A stretch of DNA of 64,000 nucleotides from Lachnospiraceae bacterium (GCA_021201665.1 JAJQEO010000010.1:1-64000), one strand, 5' to 3'. Positions 43,915 to 53,630 are shown, numbered from the stretch's first letter. A program made the numbers and translations. The notes: generated from the letters alone by a model not told the origin.

Positions 43915-44835
43915 TTACTCTGCAATGCTCTCACTCTCATAAGCGGACACCATCACAGCAGCAATCACTGTATGTCCCTCCGCGTTGGGGTGGAAGTCAA
44001 AATTAAAGGAATAGGTCGCGGCATCTATCTGAGCGTTTGTCAGGGTATCTTCACTGGCGGCAAACTCACTGCAGACATCCGCCACCGTGTAATCTGAGGT
44101 CTTCGAAATCGAGAGTCCCATGTTATAAGCATTTACGCCTGTCTCGAAAAGGAGCGCGATATTTTCATAAGTATCCCCCAGCCACTGATAAGGATTATAC
44201 TGATTCGCAACCACGATGACCGCGTCAGGATTTACCGCCTTTATCGCCGCTGCGATATTGTTGAGGTTTTCTATACATTCCGTAACAGCGTCTGTAAAGA
44301 CTGTCGATGTATCCGCGTCTGTCAGGTAGGAGCTCCAGTCACTGGCGTTCAGGAGATTGAGCAGACTGCTTACTGTCGTAAGGTTGTCACCGGCAGGATC
44401 TGCAAAGGCGGACTGGATCGTTTCGGCATCTACCGTCACACCATTGACGGCCGCAATCTCTGTCATAACCGTGTAAAACGCTCCCATCAAATCATTTCCG
44501 CCAATTGTAATTGTAATCACATCTGCCGCATTAATTGCCGCCATATAAGTAAGGTAGTCTGTTCCGGCAGTGTCCGTCAGGGCATCCTCAAGCATGGCAG
44601 CAGTCAGGCCATCTACCGCCGCGTTGACGGTAACAGCCGCTCCGATTTCCTCTGCAAACAAATCGGCAAAGCTTTCCCCGCTATCGTCCAGCCCATAGCC
44701 GGTGGTGATGCTGTCGCCCAGAGCCAGATAGGCAAGTGCACCGCTTTCCGCGTCGTCTGCCGCAAAGCTGGTGACCGGCAGCAGCGTAACAGCAAGGCAA
44801 AAACTCAATACAGCATTAAGAATTCTTTTTTTCAT
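43915..44835 (-). CDS. Secreted SGNH/GDSL esterase or lipase
   Basis: 306 residues. The signal peptide ends near TSFAADD. Block I ALGDSITTGYG (nucleophile Ser), the Gly-containing block II region, block III TIGGNDLMG (Asn) and the Asp/His block FDFHPNAEGH are all present. It hydrolyses esters; acetyl groups on polysaccharides are a plausible but unproven substrate. Start after GGAGGAAAC. The gene stands alone with a strong hairpin downstream. Confidence 0.9.
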   Translation of the reverse strand: MKKRILNAVLSFCLAVTLLPVTSFAADDAESGALAYLALGDSITTGYGLDDSGESFADLFAEEIGAAVTVNAAVDGLTAAMLEDALTDTAGTDYLTYMAAINAADVITITIGGNDLMGAFYTVMTEIAAVNGVTVDAETIQSAFADPAGDNLTTVSSLLNLLNASDWSSYLTDADTSTVFTDAVTECIENLNNIAAAIKAVNPDAVIVVANQYNPYQWLGDTYENIALLFETGVNAYNMGLSISKTSDYTVADVCSEFAASEDTLTNAQIDAATYSFNFDFHPNAEGHTVIAAVMVSAYESESIAE

Positions 44836-45060
44836 GTGGGGTTTCCTCCGTTTTCATGTAGTTGAACACTTTTCTCAATATATGTCTCACGATCGGAATT
44901 TAATTCCTTCGTGCGACAAGCTCAGGATCTTCGGCCTGTCATCCGGGAATCTGCCGACTCTGCCGCTTCTGACTGGCCGGATAAAAACATACAAACGCAT
45001 TTTCCAGTTCCCTTGCAAATGACTGGTCGCATTATAAACGATATGCCGCCTCCTTAACAG

Positions 45061-45101
45061 GGTCATTTAATGAAAAAAATGACCCCCCGTCTGAGCCGGG
45101 G
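45061..45101 (-). terminator. Terminator region after the Lon-like ATPase gene
   Basis: The minus strand forms CCCCG/CGGGG then GGTCATTTTTTTC. An overlapping GGGTCATTT/AAATGACCC pairing is also possible. Confidence 0.55.
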
Positions 45102-45200
45102 AAAAATTACACCTCTGAAAATCACATTCCGGCACAGCCGGATACCGCACTCGATGCTCCGATACGCATGATGCAAGCCGCACCTCCAAAACGCATTCCG

Positions 45201-45287
45201 GCGCAGTCTGAGAGCAAGCATCAGACTGCGCTGTGAGCATCAACAATAATAGCAGCAAATATCTGGCTGCGCTGTGAATATCAACAA
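45201..45287. repeat. Perfect 11-base hairpin plus 41-bp direct repeat
   Basis: GCGCAGTCTGA and TCAGACTGCGC (45201-45231) pair perfectly around a 9-base loop. CTGCGCTGTGA-ATCAACAA follows at 45226 and recurs at 45267. It lies between the Lon-like ATPase stop and its terminator. Confidence 0.75.
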
Positions 45288-45315
45288 TTTTGGGCAAGTC
45301 TAAAAGCAAACCCTC

Positions 45316-46806
45316 TCACGCCAGCAGCTTCCGCACCCCCTGCGCGTCGAAAACCACAGACGGCACGTGATTTACCTCGATCTGGTAAAGCGCGTTGGCG
45401 GCGATGTGCTCCGCCGCCTGCTCCAGGTCGCGGATACCGGTCGTATCGGCATACTTTTCAATCACTGCGTCGACCGCTGCCAGAGGAAGGATGCACTCGT
45501 CTTCGCGGATGCTCATGCGCCGCAGGACTTTGGGCAGGGCAAATTGTGAAAAGATGATTTTTTTCTCCTCCGGAGTATAGTCCGGAAGCTCGATGACGGC
45601 AAAGCGCGACATCAGCGGCGCGCTGATCTGGCTTAAGTCGTTTGCGGTCGCGATCGGGTAGACGCCAACCGTCGGCACCATGCATTCGATGTAGTTATCC
45701 GTGAAACCCAGATTATCCAGCAGTGTCAGCAGCACGTCAGCCGGGTTGCCGTTGCCCTTTCCGGCTGCCGCCTTGTCCAGCTCGTTGATGATAAAGACCA
45801 GGTTCGACTCGCCTGCCGCGGAAAATGCTTCCATAATAATGCCTGGCTTCGCGTTGGAATAAATGCGGGAGCTGCCGGTGAGCTGCTCCGGGTCGTTGAT
45901 CGAGCTCATGTCCAGCGTCGTCCACGGCAGCTTCAGGATGCGCGCCACCGCGTAGGCGATCTGCGATTTTCCCGTACCGGCCGGCCCCACGAGCAGCATC
46001 CCATAGGCCGGAAGGGTATGGGTGCGGTTGATCTGGATGATCGTCTCGATAATTCTCTGTTTTACCCGCTCCATTCCGTAAAGCTCCTCATCGAGGATCC
46101 GTCTGGCCTCCTGCGGGTCGATCGACTCAAAATAATTGCTCTTCCAGTGAATATTCAGCATGATGGAGAGCGCCCTCTGCGCATGCCGACGCTCCTCCGC
46201 GGTCACCTCATGGGAGCGTGCCACCGCCAGATTCCGCCGCGCCCACAGCCGGATATTGTCCGGCAGCGTCCGTCCCGCACAATTCAGGAAATCTGTGATG
46301 CTCTGCAGGCTGGTCAGCTTCATCTCATCGCCGGTCTCCTCCTGCTCATCCTCCTCCGGTTCCTTCTTTTCGGGCGCGTCACTGGCAAGCAGACGCTCGA
46401 TCATAAACTGCAGAAAACCATCCTCAGCGGAAAGCTTCGTCGCGCCGCCGTACGCAATCTCTCGGATCCGGTAGACGGCATACCCGTCCTCCCGGTTCGC
46501 CCCGGAGAGGCGCACCCGGATATGGCTCTCCCCGAGCCAGCGCAGCAGGCTGACAAACCGCGCGTCAATCTGCAGAATATCCGCGGACTCGGTGCCTCCC
46601 TCCTCGTCAAACTCAAACGCCGTCCGCTGGTCCGGCTTCGAAAAAATACCGTTCGAGTGGTGCTTCCACTGTCTCCGGCTGTTGTCCAGAACCAGAATCG
46701 GCCGTTCGGCTGAAGCCGACGGCGCATTCGATCGAACTATCGTATAAGTACACTCTGCGGCCTGCTCCCGCTTCTGCGGGATGCCGCTGAAATCAAAAAC
46801 CGGCAT
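45316..46806 (-). CDS. Lon-like AAA+ ATPase without protease domain
   Basis: 496 residues from the ATG at 46806 (GGGAGG nine bases upstream). The N-terminal ~230 residues match no family I recognise. The AAA+ domain has P-loop LLVGPAGTGKSQIA, sensor 1 IATANDLS and arginine-finger SRFAVIELPDYT. The layout and C-terminal helices resemble Lon/ClpX-type ATPases. The Walker B reads VFIINELDK, with Asn where Asp is expected, so ATP hydrolysis may be weak or altered. There is no Ser-Lys protease domain. It may act as a remodelling factor or a MoxR-like chaperone; the partner is unknown. Confidence 0.78.
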   Translation of the reverse strand: MPVFDFSGIPQKREQAAECTYTIVRSNAPSASAERPILVLDNSRRQWKHHSNGIFSKPDQRTAFEFDEEGGTESADILQIDARFVSLLRWLGESHIRVRLSGANREDGYAVYRIREIAYGGATKLSAEDGFLQFMIERLLASDAPEKKEPEEDEQEETGDEMKLTSLQSITDFLNCAGRTLPDNIRLWARRNLAVARSHEVTAEERRHAQRALSIMLNIHWKSNYFESIDPQEARRILDEELYGMERVKQRIIETIIQINRTHTLPAYGMLLVGPAGTGKSQIAYAVARILKLPWTTLDMSSINDPEQLTGSSRIYSNAKPGIIMEAFSAAGESNLVFIINELDKAAAGKGNGNPADVLLTLLDNLGFTDNYIECMVPTVGVYPIATANDLSQISAPLMSRFAVIELPDYTPEEKKIIFSQFALPKVLRRMSIREDECILPLAAVDAVIEKYADTTGIRDLEQAAEHIAANALYQIEVNHVPSVVFDAQGVRKLLA

Positions 46807-47433
46807 GTCTGTCCGCCTCCCTGTCATCTGCACATTTGCCCATCGCGAAGGCGATTTCATTGCAAGTGCTCGCTATTCTCACGTTCGCAGTATACAGGAA
46901 AGCTGTCTAAAACTCAATCTATTTTTTGCGCGTCAGAATTTTTCCCTGCTAAATATACATTTTCTAATATACTTCAAACGGGCTGTTCACGTTTCTGCCG
47001 ATTCCAATCGCGGACATAAAGGGTGCAGCCAGCGTCTGTAACATTGGCTGGTTCGCCATGTTTCGGCTGCAAATACCATATCGGTCTATCTGAGAAAAAG
47101 CTTTAAAGCTCACAGAAAAGCCTGACAAAACCGCAAAGATATATGAAGCATTCTTTCAGAATTTCACCTGCCTTATGACCAAAAAAGAAACCAATGATTA
47201 CATCAATCGTATCTTTTTTTCATAAATTTATTCCGATCATCTCCTGACAGCCTTCAATCTGCCGAATTTGATTTTTTGATAAAAATTTGACACTCAACTG
47301 AGAAAATGAGGCGTATAATGAAACCCGCGCAACGAAAAAACTCACAGTAACTCTTCAGAACTGTACTTCTCACCAGCCAAAAAAGGCGTCGGACAGTACG
47401 ACCCATTTTTCTGCACATACGAAGGGAAAAAGC
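46807..47433. other. Gap with no recognised gene; possible coding remnant and promoter
   Basis: Plus-strand bases about 47100-47224 encode an open tail, KTAKIYEAFFQNFTCLMTKK and so on, ending in TAA. It has no start and no family I recognise, so it may be a decayed gene end. A TTGACA/TATAAT pair follows at 47287-47319. The rest shows only a short GCCAGC/GGCTGG hairpin. Confidence 0.35.
47287..47319 (+). promoter_or_regulatory. Possible promoter of the PTS IIC gene
   Basis: Perfect TTGACA (47287) and perfect TATAAT (47314) are present, but 21 bases apart, too long for normal sigma-A use. The -10 may work with another -35 or an activator. Confidence 0.45.
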
Positions 47434-48525
47434 ATGGAAAAGGTAAAAGCATTCCTAAAAAGAAAAGACATCGAAATTTCTCTGAAACGCTACGGCATTG
47501 ACGCACTCGGGGCGATGGCCCAGGGACTGTTCTGCTCACTTCTGATCGGCACGATTATAAACACAATCGGCACACAGTTCCAGATCGGGTTTCTGACTCA
47601 GACAGTCGCCACCGTCAGCGGCGTGGATTACACGGTCGGCTCCCTGGCCTCCGCCATGAGCGGACCGGCGATGGCTGTCGCGATCGGCTATGCCCTGCAC
47701 TGCCCGCCGCTGGTTCTGTTTTCACTGATCACGGTCGGGTTCGCGGCAAACGCACTTGGCGGCGCGGGCGGACCGCTGGCCGTGCTCTTTATCGCGATCC
47801 TCGCAGCCGAAATCGGCAAGGCAGTCTCCAAAGAGACTAAGATTGACATTCTCGTGACACCGCTCGTCACCATAGGCGTGGGCATCGCGCTCTCCGCCTG
47901 GTGGGCGCCCGCGCTCGGCAGTGCCGCGATGAAGGTCGGCAATCTGATCATGTGGGCGACCAACCTGCAGCCATTTTTGATGGGCATCCTGGTATCCGTC
48001 GTCGTCGGCATCGCGCTGACCCTGCCGATTTCATCCGCCGCAATCTGTGCCGCACTCGGTCTGACCGGCCTGGCCGGAGGCGCCGCCGTCGCCGGCTGCT
48101 GCGCGCAGATGGTCGGATTCGCGGTCATGTCCTTCCCGGAAAACGGCTGGGGCGGACTCGTCTCCCAGGGAGTCGGCACCTCCATGCTGCAGATGGGCAA
48201 CATCGTCAAAAATCCCCGCGTCTGGATCGCTCCGATCCTGACCTCCGCCATTACAGGACCCATCGCCACCTGCGTCTTTCATATGGAAATGAACGGCACC
48301 GCCGTATCCTCCGGCATGGGCACCTGCGGCTTCGTCGGCCCGATCGGCGTCTATACCGGCTGGATGAGCGACGTCGCTGAGGGCGCCAAAGCAGCCGTCA
48401 CCGCATCCGACTGGATTGGGCTCTTTCTCATCTGCTTCATCCTGCCCGCCGTCCTCTGTCCGCTGATCAATCTCGTGGTCAGGAAGCTTGGATGGGTGCA
48501 GGATGGAGATATGAAGCTTGATTAA
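47434..48525 (+). CDS. PTS EIIC-2 family membrane protein
   Basis: 363 residues, about nine membrane helices rich in Gly/Ala. GLTGLAGGAAVAGCCAQMVG and MGTCGFVGPIG fit the PTS_EIIC_2 family (PF13303). No IIA or IIB domain or gene is nearby, as is common for this family, so the transported compound and even PTS dependence are uncertain. Ribosome site AAGGG. It is followed by paired hairpin elements and a bidirectional terminator. Confidence 0.82.
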   Translation: MEKVKAFLKRKDIEISLKRYGIDALGAMAQGLFCSLLIGTIINTIGTQFQIGFLTQTVATVSGVDYTVGSLASAMSGPAMAVAIGYALHCPPLVLFSLITVGFAANALGGAGGPLAVLFIAILAAEIGKAVSKETKIDILVTPLVTIGVGIALSAWWAPALGSAAMKVGNLIMWATNLQPFLMGILVSVVVGIALTLPISSAAICAALGLTGLAGGAAVAGCCAQMVGFAVMSFPENGWGGLVSQGVGTSMLQMGNIVKNPRVWIAPILTSAITGPIATCVFHMEMNGTAVSSGMGTCGFVGPIGVYTGWMSDVAEGAKAAVTASDWIGLFLICFILPAVLCPLINLVVRKLGWVQDGDMKLD

Positions 48526-48538
48526 AGCACACCGCGCC

Positions 48539-48668
48539 GGCCGCGTATGGCGTAAGCCACTAATTTCCTTTCGCGGCCGTGCGATCGAGTAGGAGGCGGC
48601 TGGCCGAACTCCTACTCGCCTGCGCGGGGGCGCATGTGGCGCAATCCACAATACTCCTTACGCGCCCC
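48539..48668 (+). repeat. Two copies of a structured hairpin element flanking a third hairpin
   Basis: Element A (48539-48578) has outer stem GGCCGCG/CGCGGCC and inner TGGC/GCCA. Element B (48627-48668) has outer stem GGGGCGC/GCGCCCC and inner GTGG/CCAC. Loop parts (GGCG-AA-CCA, T-CTT) and a trailing GTGC are shared, while stem bases differ but still pair. Between them, GAGTAGGAG/CTCCTACTC (48587-48617) forms a perfect hairpin. This is compensatory change in a repeated RNA- or DNA-fold element. Confidence 0.75.
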
Positions 48669-48682
48669 TGTGCATAAGAAAA

Positions 48683-48715
48683 ACCGCCGCATCTGAATTT
48701 ATTCAGCGCGACGGT
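48683..48715. terminator. Bidirectional terminator between PTS IIC and DUF4143 genes
   Basis: ACCG-CGC-CTGAAT/ATTCAG-GCG-CGGT, with TCTTTT on the plus side and TTTTTC on the minus side, in a convergent gap. Confidence 0.8.
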
Positions 48716-48739
48716 TCTTTTCATATACATTTCTATTTC

Positions 48740-50083
48740 TTACAGACACATCGTCATATAGACTGGCAGATGCCAGATCCCGTCCTTGACCTGAACATCT
48801 TTGGTGTAGAGGATGTACGCTTCCCCAATCTGAGAAGAAAACTTTCTGCGAAATTTATCCAGAGACGCATGAGAGCGATAATTTCCCGATTTCACTTCCA
48901 GCGGAACAACCTTTTTCTTCTGCGTAATCAGAAAATCTATCTCCATATGATTCTCCCTGTGTACCGAATCACAGCGGGAATAAAAATACAGCTTATGCCC
49001 ATTTTTCCGAAGCATCTGTGCCACGATATTTTCCAGGATCATGCCCTGGTTGATATTCAGCCTGTCAAACAAAATCGCTTTGTACAACTCATTCTCAACA
49101 TATGGACGATCCATAAAGGTCTGTGTAATCAACAGGCCGGTATCTCCCATGTAACATTTACGCGTCGCATAATCAGCACTAAGTGCCAGTCCCACACCCG
49201 GATCTGTAGAATTATAACAATTGTTTACAATCATGGCTTCTCCAAGCCAGTTGAAAGAATCCTCATAGTTTCTGGTACGCGCCGATTTACGAATCGTCGA
49301 AAGCCTGTATTTTTTCTCTTTTCTTGTAAGCTGGGCAGGAATGCCATCAAAAACAGCGAATACTTTATCCTCGTTTCCACTGGCAAATTTTGAAATGTCA
49401 TCCCGATAGAGATGCAGGATCCGGCGTTTTACGATATCCACTGCTTCAAAATCCTTCGTTTCCACATATTTTACAACTGCCTGCGGCATCCCGCCGACCA
49501 GAAGATATTGCCGGAAATCATTCATCACCTTCCGGTGAAGAGCCGGGCCCAACGGAACTCTTGCCTCAAAGCACTGCCGGATCAGGGCTGCCGTGCTCTC
49601 ATCCTGCATCGCCCACAGAAATTCCTCAAAATCCAGCGGATGTAATTCCAGATGATCTTCCTCTGAAGGAATAATAATATCCTTCACATTTTTCTTCAGC
49701 CGGATCAGGGAGCCTGTCTCAATATAATCATACCTTCCGTCCGCAACCAGATATTTAATCAGCTGCCTGGCTTTTGGAAATTGCTGGACTTCATCAAAAA
49801 TAATCAGAGATTTCCGCAGATGCAGAGATTTTCCATAAAATGCAGAAAGCTTGGCAAAAAACAGATCCAGGTTGGATGTTTCATGTTCAAATAAATCCAG
49901 AATCTCCTTTGAGACATTTCCGAAGTCCACCAGGATATAGCTGTCATACTCATTCTTTCCAAATTCTTCTACGATAAAACTTTTTCCAACACGCCTCGCT
50001 CCTTCAATCAATAATGCCGAAGAACCGGCAGCGGTATTCTTCCAGTTAAGAAGGCTGTCATAAATTTTTCGTCTCAGACGCAT
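48740..50083 (-). CDS. AAA_14/DUF4143 ATPase (second copy)
   Basis: 447 residues from the ATG at 50083, before the conserved RLRRKIYDSLLNWK; the longer frame to 50200 adds unrelated residues. P-loop LIEGARRVGKSFIVEEFG, Walker B LIIFDEVQQFPKARQL, IETGSLIRL, and C-terminal DUF4143 with EIDFLITQKKKVVPLEVKSG. The paralogue at 26722 has the same layout. Both are solitary; function unestablished. Confidence 0.87.
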   Translation of the reverse strand: MRLRRKIYDSLLNWKNTAAGSSALLIEGARRVGKSFIVEEFGKNEYDSYILVDFGNVSKEILDLFEHETSNLDLFFAKLSAFYGKSLHLRKSLIIFDEVQQFPKARQLIKYLVADGRYDYIETGSLIRLKKNVKDIIIPSEEDHLELHPLDFEEFLWAMQDESTAALIRQCFEARVPLGPALHRKVMNDFRQYLLVGGMPQAVVKYVETKDFEAVDIVKRRILHLYRDDISKFASGNEDKVFAVFDGIPAQLTRKEKKYRLSTIRKSARTRNYEDSFNWLGEAMIVNNCYNSTDPGVGLALSADYATRKCYMGDTGLLITQTFMDRPYVENELYKAILFDRLNINQGMILENIVAQMLRKNGHKLYFYSRCDSVHRENHMEIDFLITQKKKVVPLEVKSGNYRSHASLDKFRRKFSSQIGEAYILYTKDVQVKDGIWHLPVYMTMCL

Positions 50084-50218
50084 GCACAATACCTGCCTTT
50101 CCGGCTGCCACTTGCATATCTGCCCCTTCTGCGCTTTGTTTTGGTCGGCACAGCCGTAGGCAAATTCGATGCAAATGATCCATTTCCCTGCCATCTTCAC
50201 AGATTATATCATTGTAAG

Positions 50219-50302
50219 CACGAAAAAGCAACCTCGTTTAAGCTTGTATTGGCACGAAAAAGCAACCTCAGCATGCTCATTTTGACACGAAAAAGCAACC
50301 TC
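50219..50302 (+). repeat. Three direct 17-bp repeats upstream of the Fic gene
   Basis: CACGAAAAAGCAACCTC is exact at 50219, 50253 and 50286, with 17- and 16-base spacers. It is too small and lacks cas genes for a CRISPR array. The array is in the 50084-50455 gap, about 150 bases before the Fic start. Confidence 0.92.
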
Positions 50303-50455
50303 AAAAAGTTTTTTGGACTATTCCTTGAAGTAATGCTGTTGAGGTAAATCTTTGTACGCAGGGTGAAAACAGTGTAAAAATAGTGAAATTTTAATGGAAT
50401 TTTCTTTTCTGATGTGTTAAAATCAACTTATCTTATGTATACGGAGGATTTGCAT

Positions 50456-51553
50456 ATGATCAAAGTTGTACTGACTAATGAAATTCTTAAAAAGATTTCC
50501 GCTATTGATGAAAACCGTTTTTCTGTCAGCAAAACAAATCTGACTCCTGTAGCAAGGAACCGCCTGCGAAAGAATTCTAAAAAAAAGAGCTCCTACGCTT
50601 CAAACAAAATAGAAGGAAATCCTCTCACCGAAGCACAGGCCAATGAAGCCATTGAGAGCGATCCACACAGACATTTTCTGAAACCGGAACAGGAAATTCG
50701 GAATTACTTTCTGGCCCTCAATTTTCTGGAAGAAAAGATTAAACGCAGAGAGCCTTTTTCCAGACAATTAATTCTTGAGGTTCAGGCTCTGGTGGAAGCA
50801 GGTGCATCAAAAGAAAAAATCGGGTTAAGAGGAGCAATGCCGCCAGGTGTTCTGTTTGCGGTATATGATTCAGAAAGTGGTATTCCAGAGTATATTCCTC
50901 CGGAATATATCGACATTCCACAGCTGCTGGAGGAACTGGAAGACTATGTGAATCATACGGATGACCACCCTCTGATCGTAGCAGCGGTTGTCCATTATCA
51001 GTTGGTTACCATTCATCCTTTCGAGGATGGGAACGGAAGAACCGCCCGCCTGATGTCCGGCTATATTCTGGATTATTACGGCTATGGTTTTTATGGTATT
51101 GGCTCACTGGAAGAATATTTCGCATATAACCCGGATGAATATTACCAGTCTCTGCAGATGGGATTGCCTGCATTATATTACTCCGGGCGCGACAATCCGC
51201 CGCATCCAGAAATATGGATCAATTATTTTCTTCGAATGATGGAGCTTTATTCCAGCAAGATATGCGAGCTGTCAAAAGAGTCTGATAAAAACAGCCTGTA
51301 CGAAGGACTTTCGTATTTGACTGTAAGAGAAAAGGAGTTTCTGAAATTTCTCATTCAAAATCATATATACGAATTTACACCCATAGAAGTGAGCCGCCAG
51401 CTGGGCATTTCAAATAAGACGGTGATCAACCGCTGTGTAGCTCTGGCAAACAGTGGTTTTCTTATCCCTGTCATCGTCCAAAAAAGAATACGCAGATACC
51501 AGATGAGTAAATTCACAAAGACAAACGCGAAGCTAATCATGAAAAAGGGATAG
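50456..51553 (+). CDS. Fic-domain protein with N-terminal inhibitory helix and C-terminal winged helix
   Basis: 365 residues from the ATG at 50456 (GGAGGATTTGCAT). The Fic core motif HPFEDGNGRTAR near 190-201 is complete. The N-terminal SNKIEGN matches the (S/T)xxxE(G/N) inhibitory motif, so it is a self-inhibited class II Fic enzyme. The C-terminus has a winged-helix domain (TPIEVSRQLGISNKTVINRCVALANSGFL). Fic proteins transfer AMP, or sometimes other groups, to target proteins. The targets are unknown; the DNA-binding domain suggests autoregulation, perhaps at the 17-bp repeats. Confidence 0.92.
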   Translation: MIKVVLTNEILKKISAIDENRFSVSKTNLTPVARNRLRKNSKKKSSYASNKIEGNPLTEAQANEAIESDPHRHFLKPEQEIRNYFLALNFLEEKIKRREPFSRQLILEVQALVEAGASKEKIGLRGAMPPGVLFAVYDSESGIPEYIPPEYIDIPQLLEELEDYVNHTDDHPLIVAAVVHYQLVTIHPFEDGNGRTARLMSGYILDYYGYGFYGIGSLEEYFAYNPDEYYQSLQMGLPALYYSGRDNPPHPEIWINYFLRMMELYSSKICELSKESDKNSLYEGLSYLTVREKEFLKFLIQNHIYEFTPIEVSRQLGISNKTVINRCVALANSGFLIPVIVQKRIRRYQMSKFTKTNAKLIMKKG

Positions 51554-51632
51554 GAGAGAGAATCTCTCCCTCCCCTTCCTGAAACATTATACATTTTCAT
51601 ACGAAGCTGTGCGCCATATCAGAACGCAGGGA

Positions 51633-53618
51633 TTACACCCCTCCCCTGCCGCCTGCCATCTGGCCAGAGTTCTGGTTGCCGCCAAAGCCGCCTCCATAAT
51701 TGCCATATCCGCTGCTGCTGCCGGACCAGGAATAACTCCCGGCCACAGAGGTGAGCGTGATCTCGGCCGTGTCACCGTCTATCGTGATCTGGTAAGTGCC
51801 GCCCTCTTCCAGCTCCGGTGAGCTGAAGATGACAGAGGAAAATGTCCGTTCTGAGGTATGTTCGAAAAGCACATTTCCATCCGCGTCGCTGATCGTGATG
51901 GTGCTGCCCGCCGTATAATTTGCAGAAAGAGTGAGCATAAACGAATACTGCTCTGAGCTGCCCGAAAAGGTCTCTGCCATGCCGGACGAGCCGATCGCAA
52001 GCACTGTGCCGCCGCTGATCGTGCAAACGCCGCCGTTTTCCGATCCAGAATCAATCGCGCCGTTCATGCTGTCGGATGGGCCGTCTACCACAACCGTACC
52101 GCCCTCGATTGTCAGATCACCGTTGGAATCCAGCCCGTCGCCTTGGGCGTTAATCCAAAGTGTACCGCCAGTGATCAGCAGAAGCGGCATTTCTTCTGAG
52201 CTGCTCTGACCCTCTTCCGAGGCATTCTGGCTTGCCGTCTGACCCATTCCCATACCCCAACCCCAGCTGCTGCTGCCGCCGTTGGCATTGATGCCGTCGT
52301 CCGATGCGATCACGGAAATATCGCCGCCGGAAATCGTAATCTGATTGGCCTCCAGCCCTTCCACGGACTGCGTAACGGTAATGCTGCCATCTGACACGAT
52401 CAGCTCCGTATCCGCATGGACGCCATCATCGCCCGTAGAGACTGTAATACTGCCGCCGGATACCGTGATTGTCCCATTCGAATGCAATGCATCATCGTAC
52501 GCGTCCACAGCAATCGTGCCTCCGGAGACGAAAAGCTCACTGCCGGCCTTGATACCCTTGGTACTTTCCGTATCCTCGTCCTCCATATCCCAGCCCTCAT
52601 AAAAGCCGTTAAAGCCCCATCCTTCCGAACTTGCAACAGCGGTATCCCCGCTGCCGCCTCCGGCTGTAATCTGGATTTCCCCGCCAGAAATCGTCAGCAC
52701 CGTCTCCGCCTGGATTCCGTCGCATCTGCTCTCGATCTGGATCTCGCCGCCGCTGATTTCAATCACGCCGTATCCCTCGCCGGTGGTATCGTCCGATTTG
52801 ATCCCGTCCCCGCCGGAGGTCACCGCAATCGTCCCGCCGCTGATGGTCACAGAATCCTTTCCCTTAATTCCATGATTGACCGCATCCACGGTAATCGTCC
52901 CACTCTCGATCGTGAGATTATTGGAAGTCTGAATACCATTGTTGATAAAACCAATCACCTCAAGAGAGCCGCTGCCGCCGATCAGCAGATCGTCCTTCGC
53001 CCAGACTGCGCCGCCTTCAGCAGCATCGTCCGCCTCCCCTTCCGAAGCCAGACTTCCGGTATCCTCTCCGCTCACAATCCAATTCTCCGTACCTTCCGCC
53101 AGATAAAGAACCGTCAGACCCGCATTTTCTACATAAACAGCAGCTTCCTCCTTATTCGAAATTTCCGCTCCCGCCAGCAAAAGCACCACAGTATCATCTC
53201 CGTCAGCATCTACATAAATCTGCCCATCCGTCAGGCTTCCCGTGATCTGATAGGTGCCGCCTGCGCTGATCGTGACCACATTTTGGGACACACTCGCGCC
53301 GCTGCCGCCGGAAATGGTTGTATCATCAACCGATAGTATAATCTGCACCGCATGAGCGGTATCGGCATAGCTATCTGCGGCTGCTGTATCATTTCCTGCG
53401 GCTGCGGTTTGTTCATCATCAGCCGCTGGATTTTCCATATTATTCTCCGCCGCGGCAGTTTCCACCACATTCTCCACCGCGAAAGCTTCCGTCGTTCCTT
53501 CCAACGTCTCTCCTGTCTGTGAGCATCCGGCCGCAAATACCAGTGTCAAAAACAGGACTCCCGCAGTTTTCCCTGCGTTTTTAACTTTTTTCCACAACTC
53601 TTTCATTCTATCATCCAT
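51633..53618 (-). CDS. Cthe_2159-like carbohydrate-binding lipoprotein
   Basis: 661 residues. The lipobox VFAAGC near 25-30 predicts an outer-face lipoprotein. An Asn/Ala-rich spacer is followed by a long run of beta-helix strands (GNLTIEGGTV, ITISGGDI types) as in Cthe_2159/DUF4353 proteins. The Gly-rich tail ends GGRGGV. The Cthe_2159 prototype is reported to bind cellulose/pectin-like polymers. Start after GAGAGGG. It is the last gene of the VTC-DUF4956-Cthe_2159 set and probably transcribed with them. Confidence 0.85.
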   Translation of the reverse strand: MDDRMKELWKKVKNAGKTAGVLFLTLVFAAGCSQTGETLEGTTEAFAVENVVETAAAENNMENPAADDEQTAAAGNDTAAADSYADTAHAVQIILSVDDTTISGGSGASVSQNVVTISAGGTYQITGSLTDGQIYVDADGDDTVVLLLAGAEISNKEEAAVYVENAGLTVLYLAEGTENWIVSGEDTGSLASEGEADDAAEGGAVWAKDDLLIGGSGSLEVIGFINNGIQTSNNLTIESGTITVDAVNHGIKGKDSVTISGGTIAVTSGGDGIKSDDTTGEGYGVIEISGGEIQIESRCDGIQAETVLTISGGEIQITAGGGSGDTAVASSEGWGFNGFYEGWDMEDEDTESTKGIKAGSELFVSGGTIAVDAYDDALHSNGTITVSGGSITVSTGDDGVHADTELIVSDGSITVTQSVEGLEANQITISGGDISVIASDDGINANGGSSSWGWGMGMGQTASQNASEEGQSSSEEMPLLLITGGTLWINAQGDGLDSNGDLTIEGGTVVVDGPSDSMNGAIDSGSENGGVCTISGGTVLAIGSSGMAETFSGSSEQYSFMLTLSANYTAGSTITISDADGNVLFEHTSERTFSSVIFSSPELEEGGTYQITIDGDTAEITLTSVAGSYSWSGSSSGYGNYGGGFGGNQNSGQMAGGRGGV

Positions 53619-53630
53619 ACAGGTTCCCTC

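Noticed and set aside
50219-50302. Possible CRISPR mini-array
   Set aside because: Repeats of 17 bp with 16-17 base spacers are too short, only three units exist and no cas genes are near.
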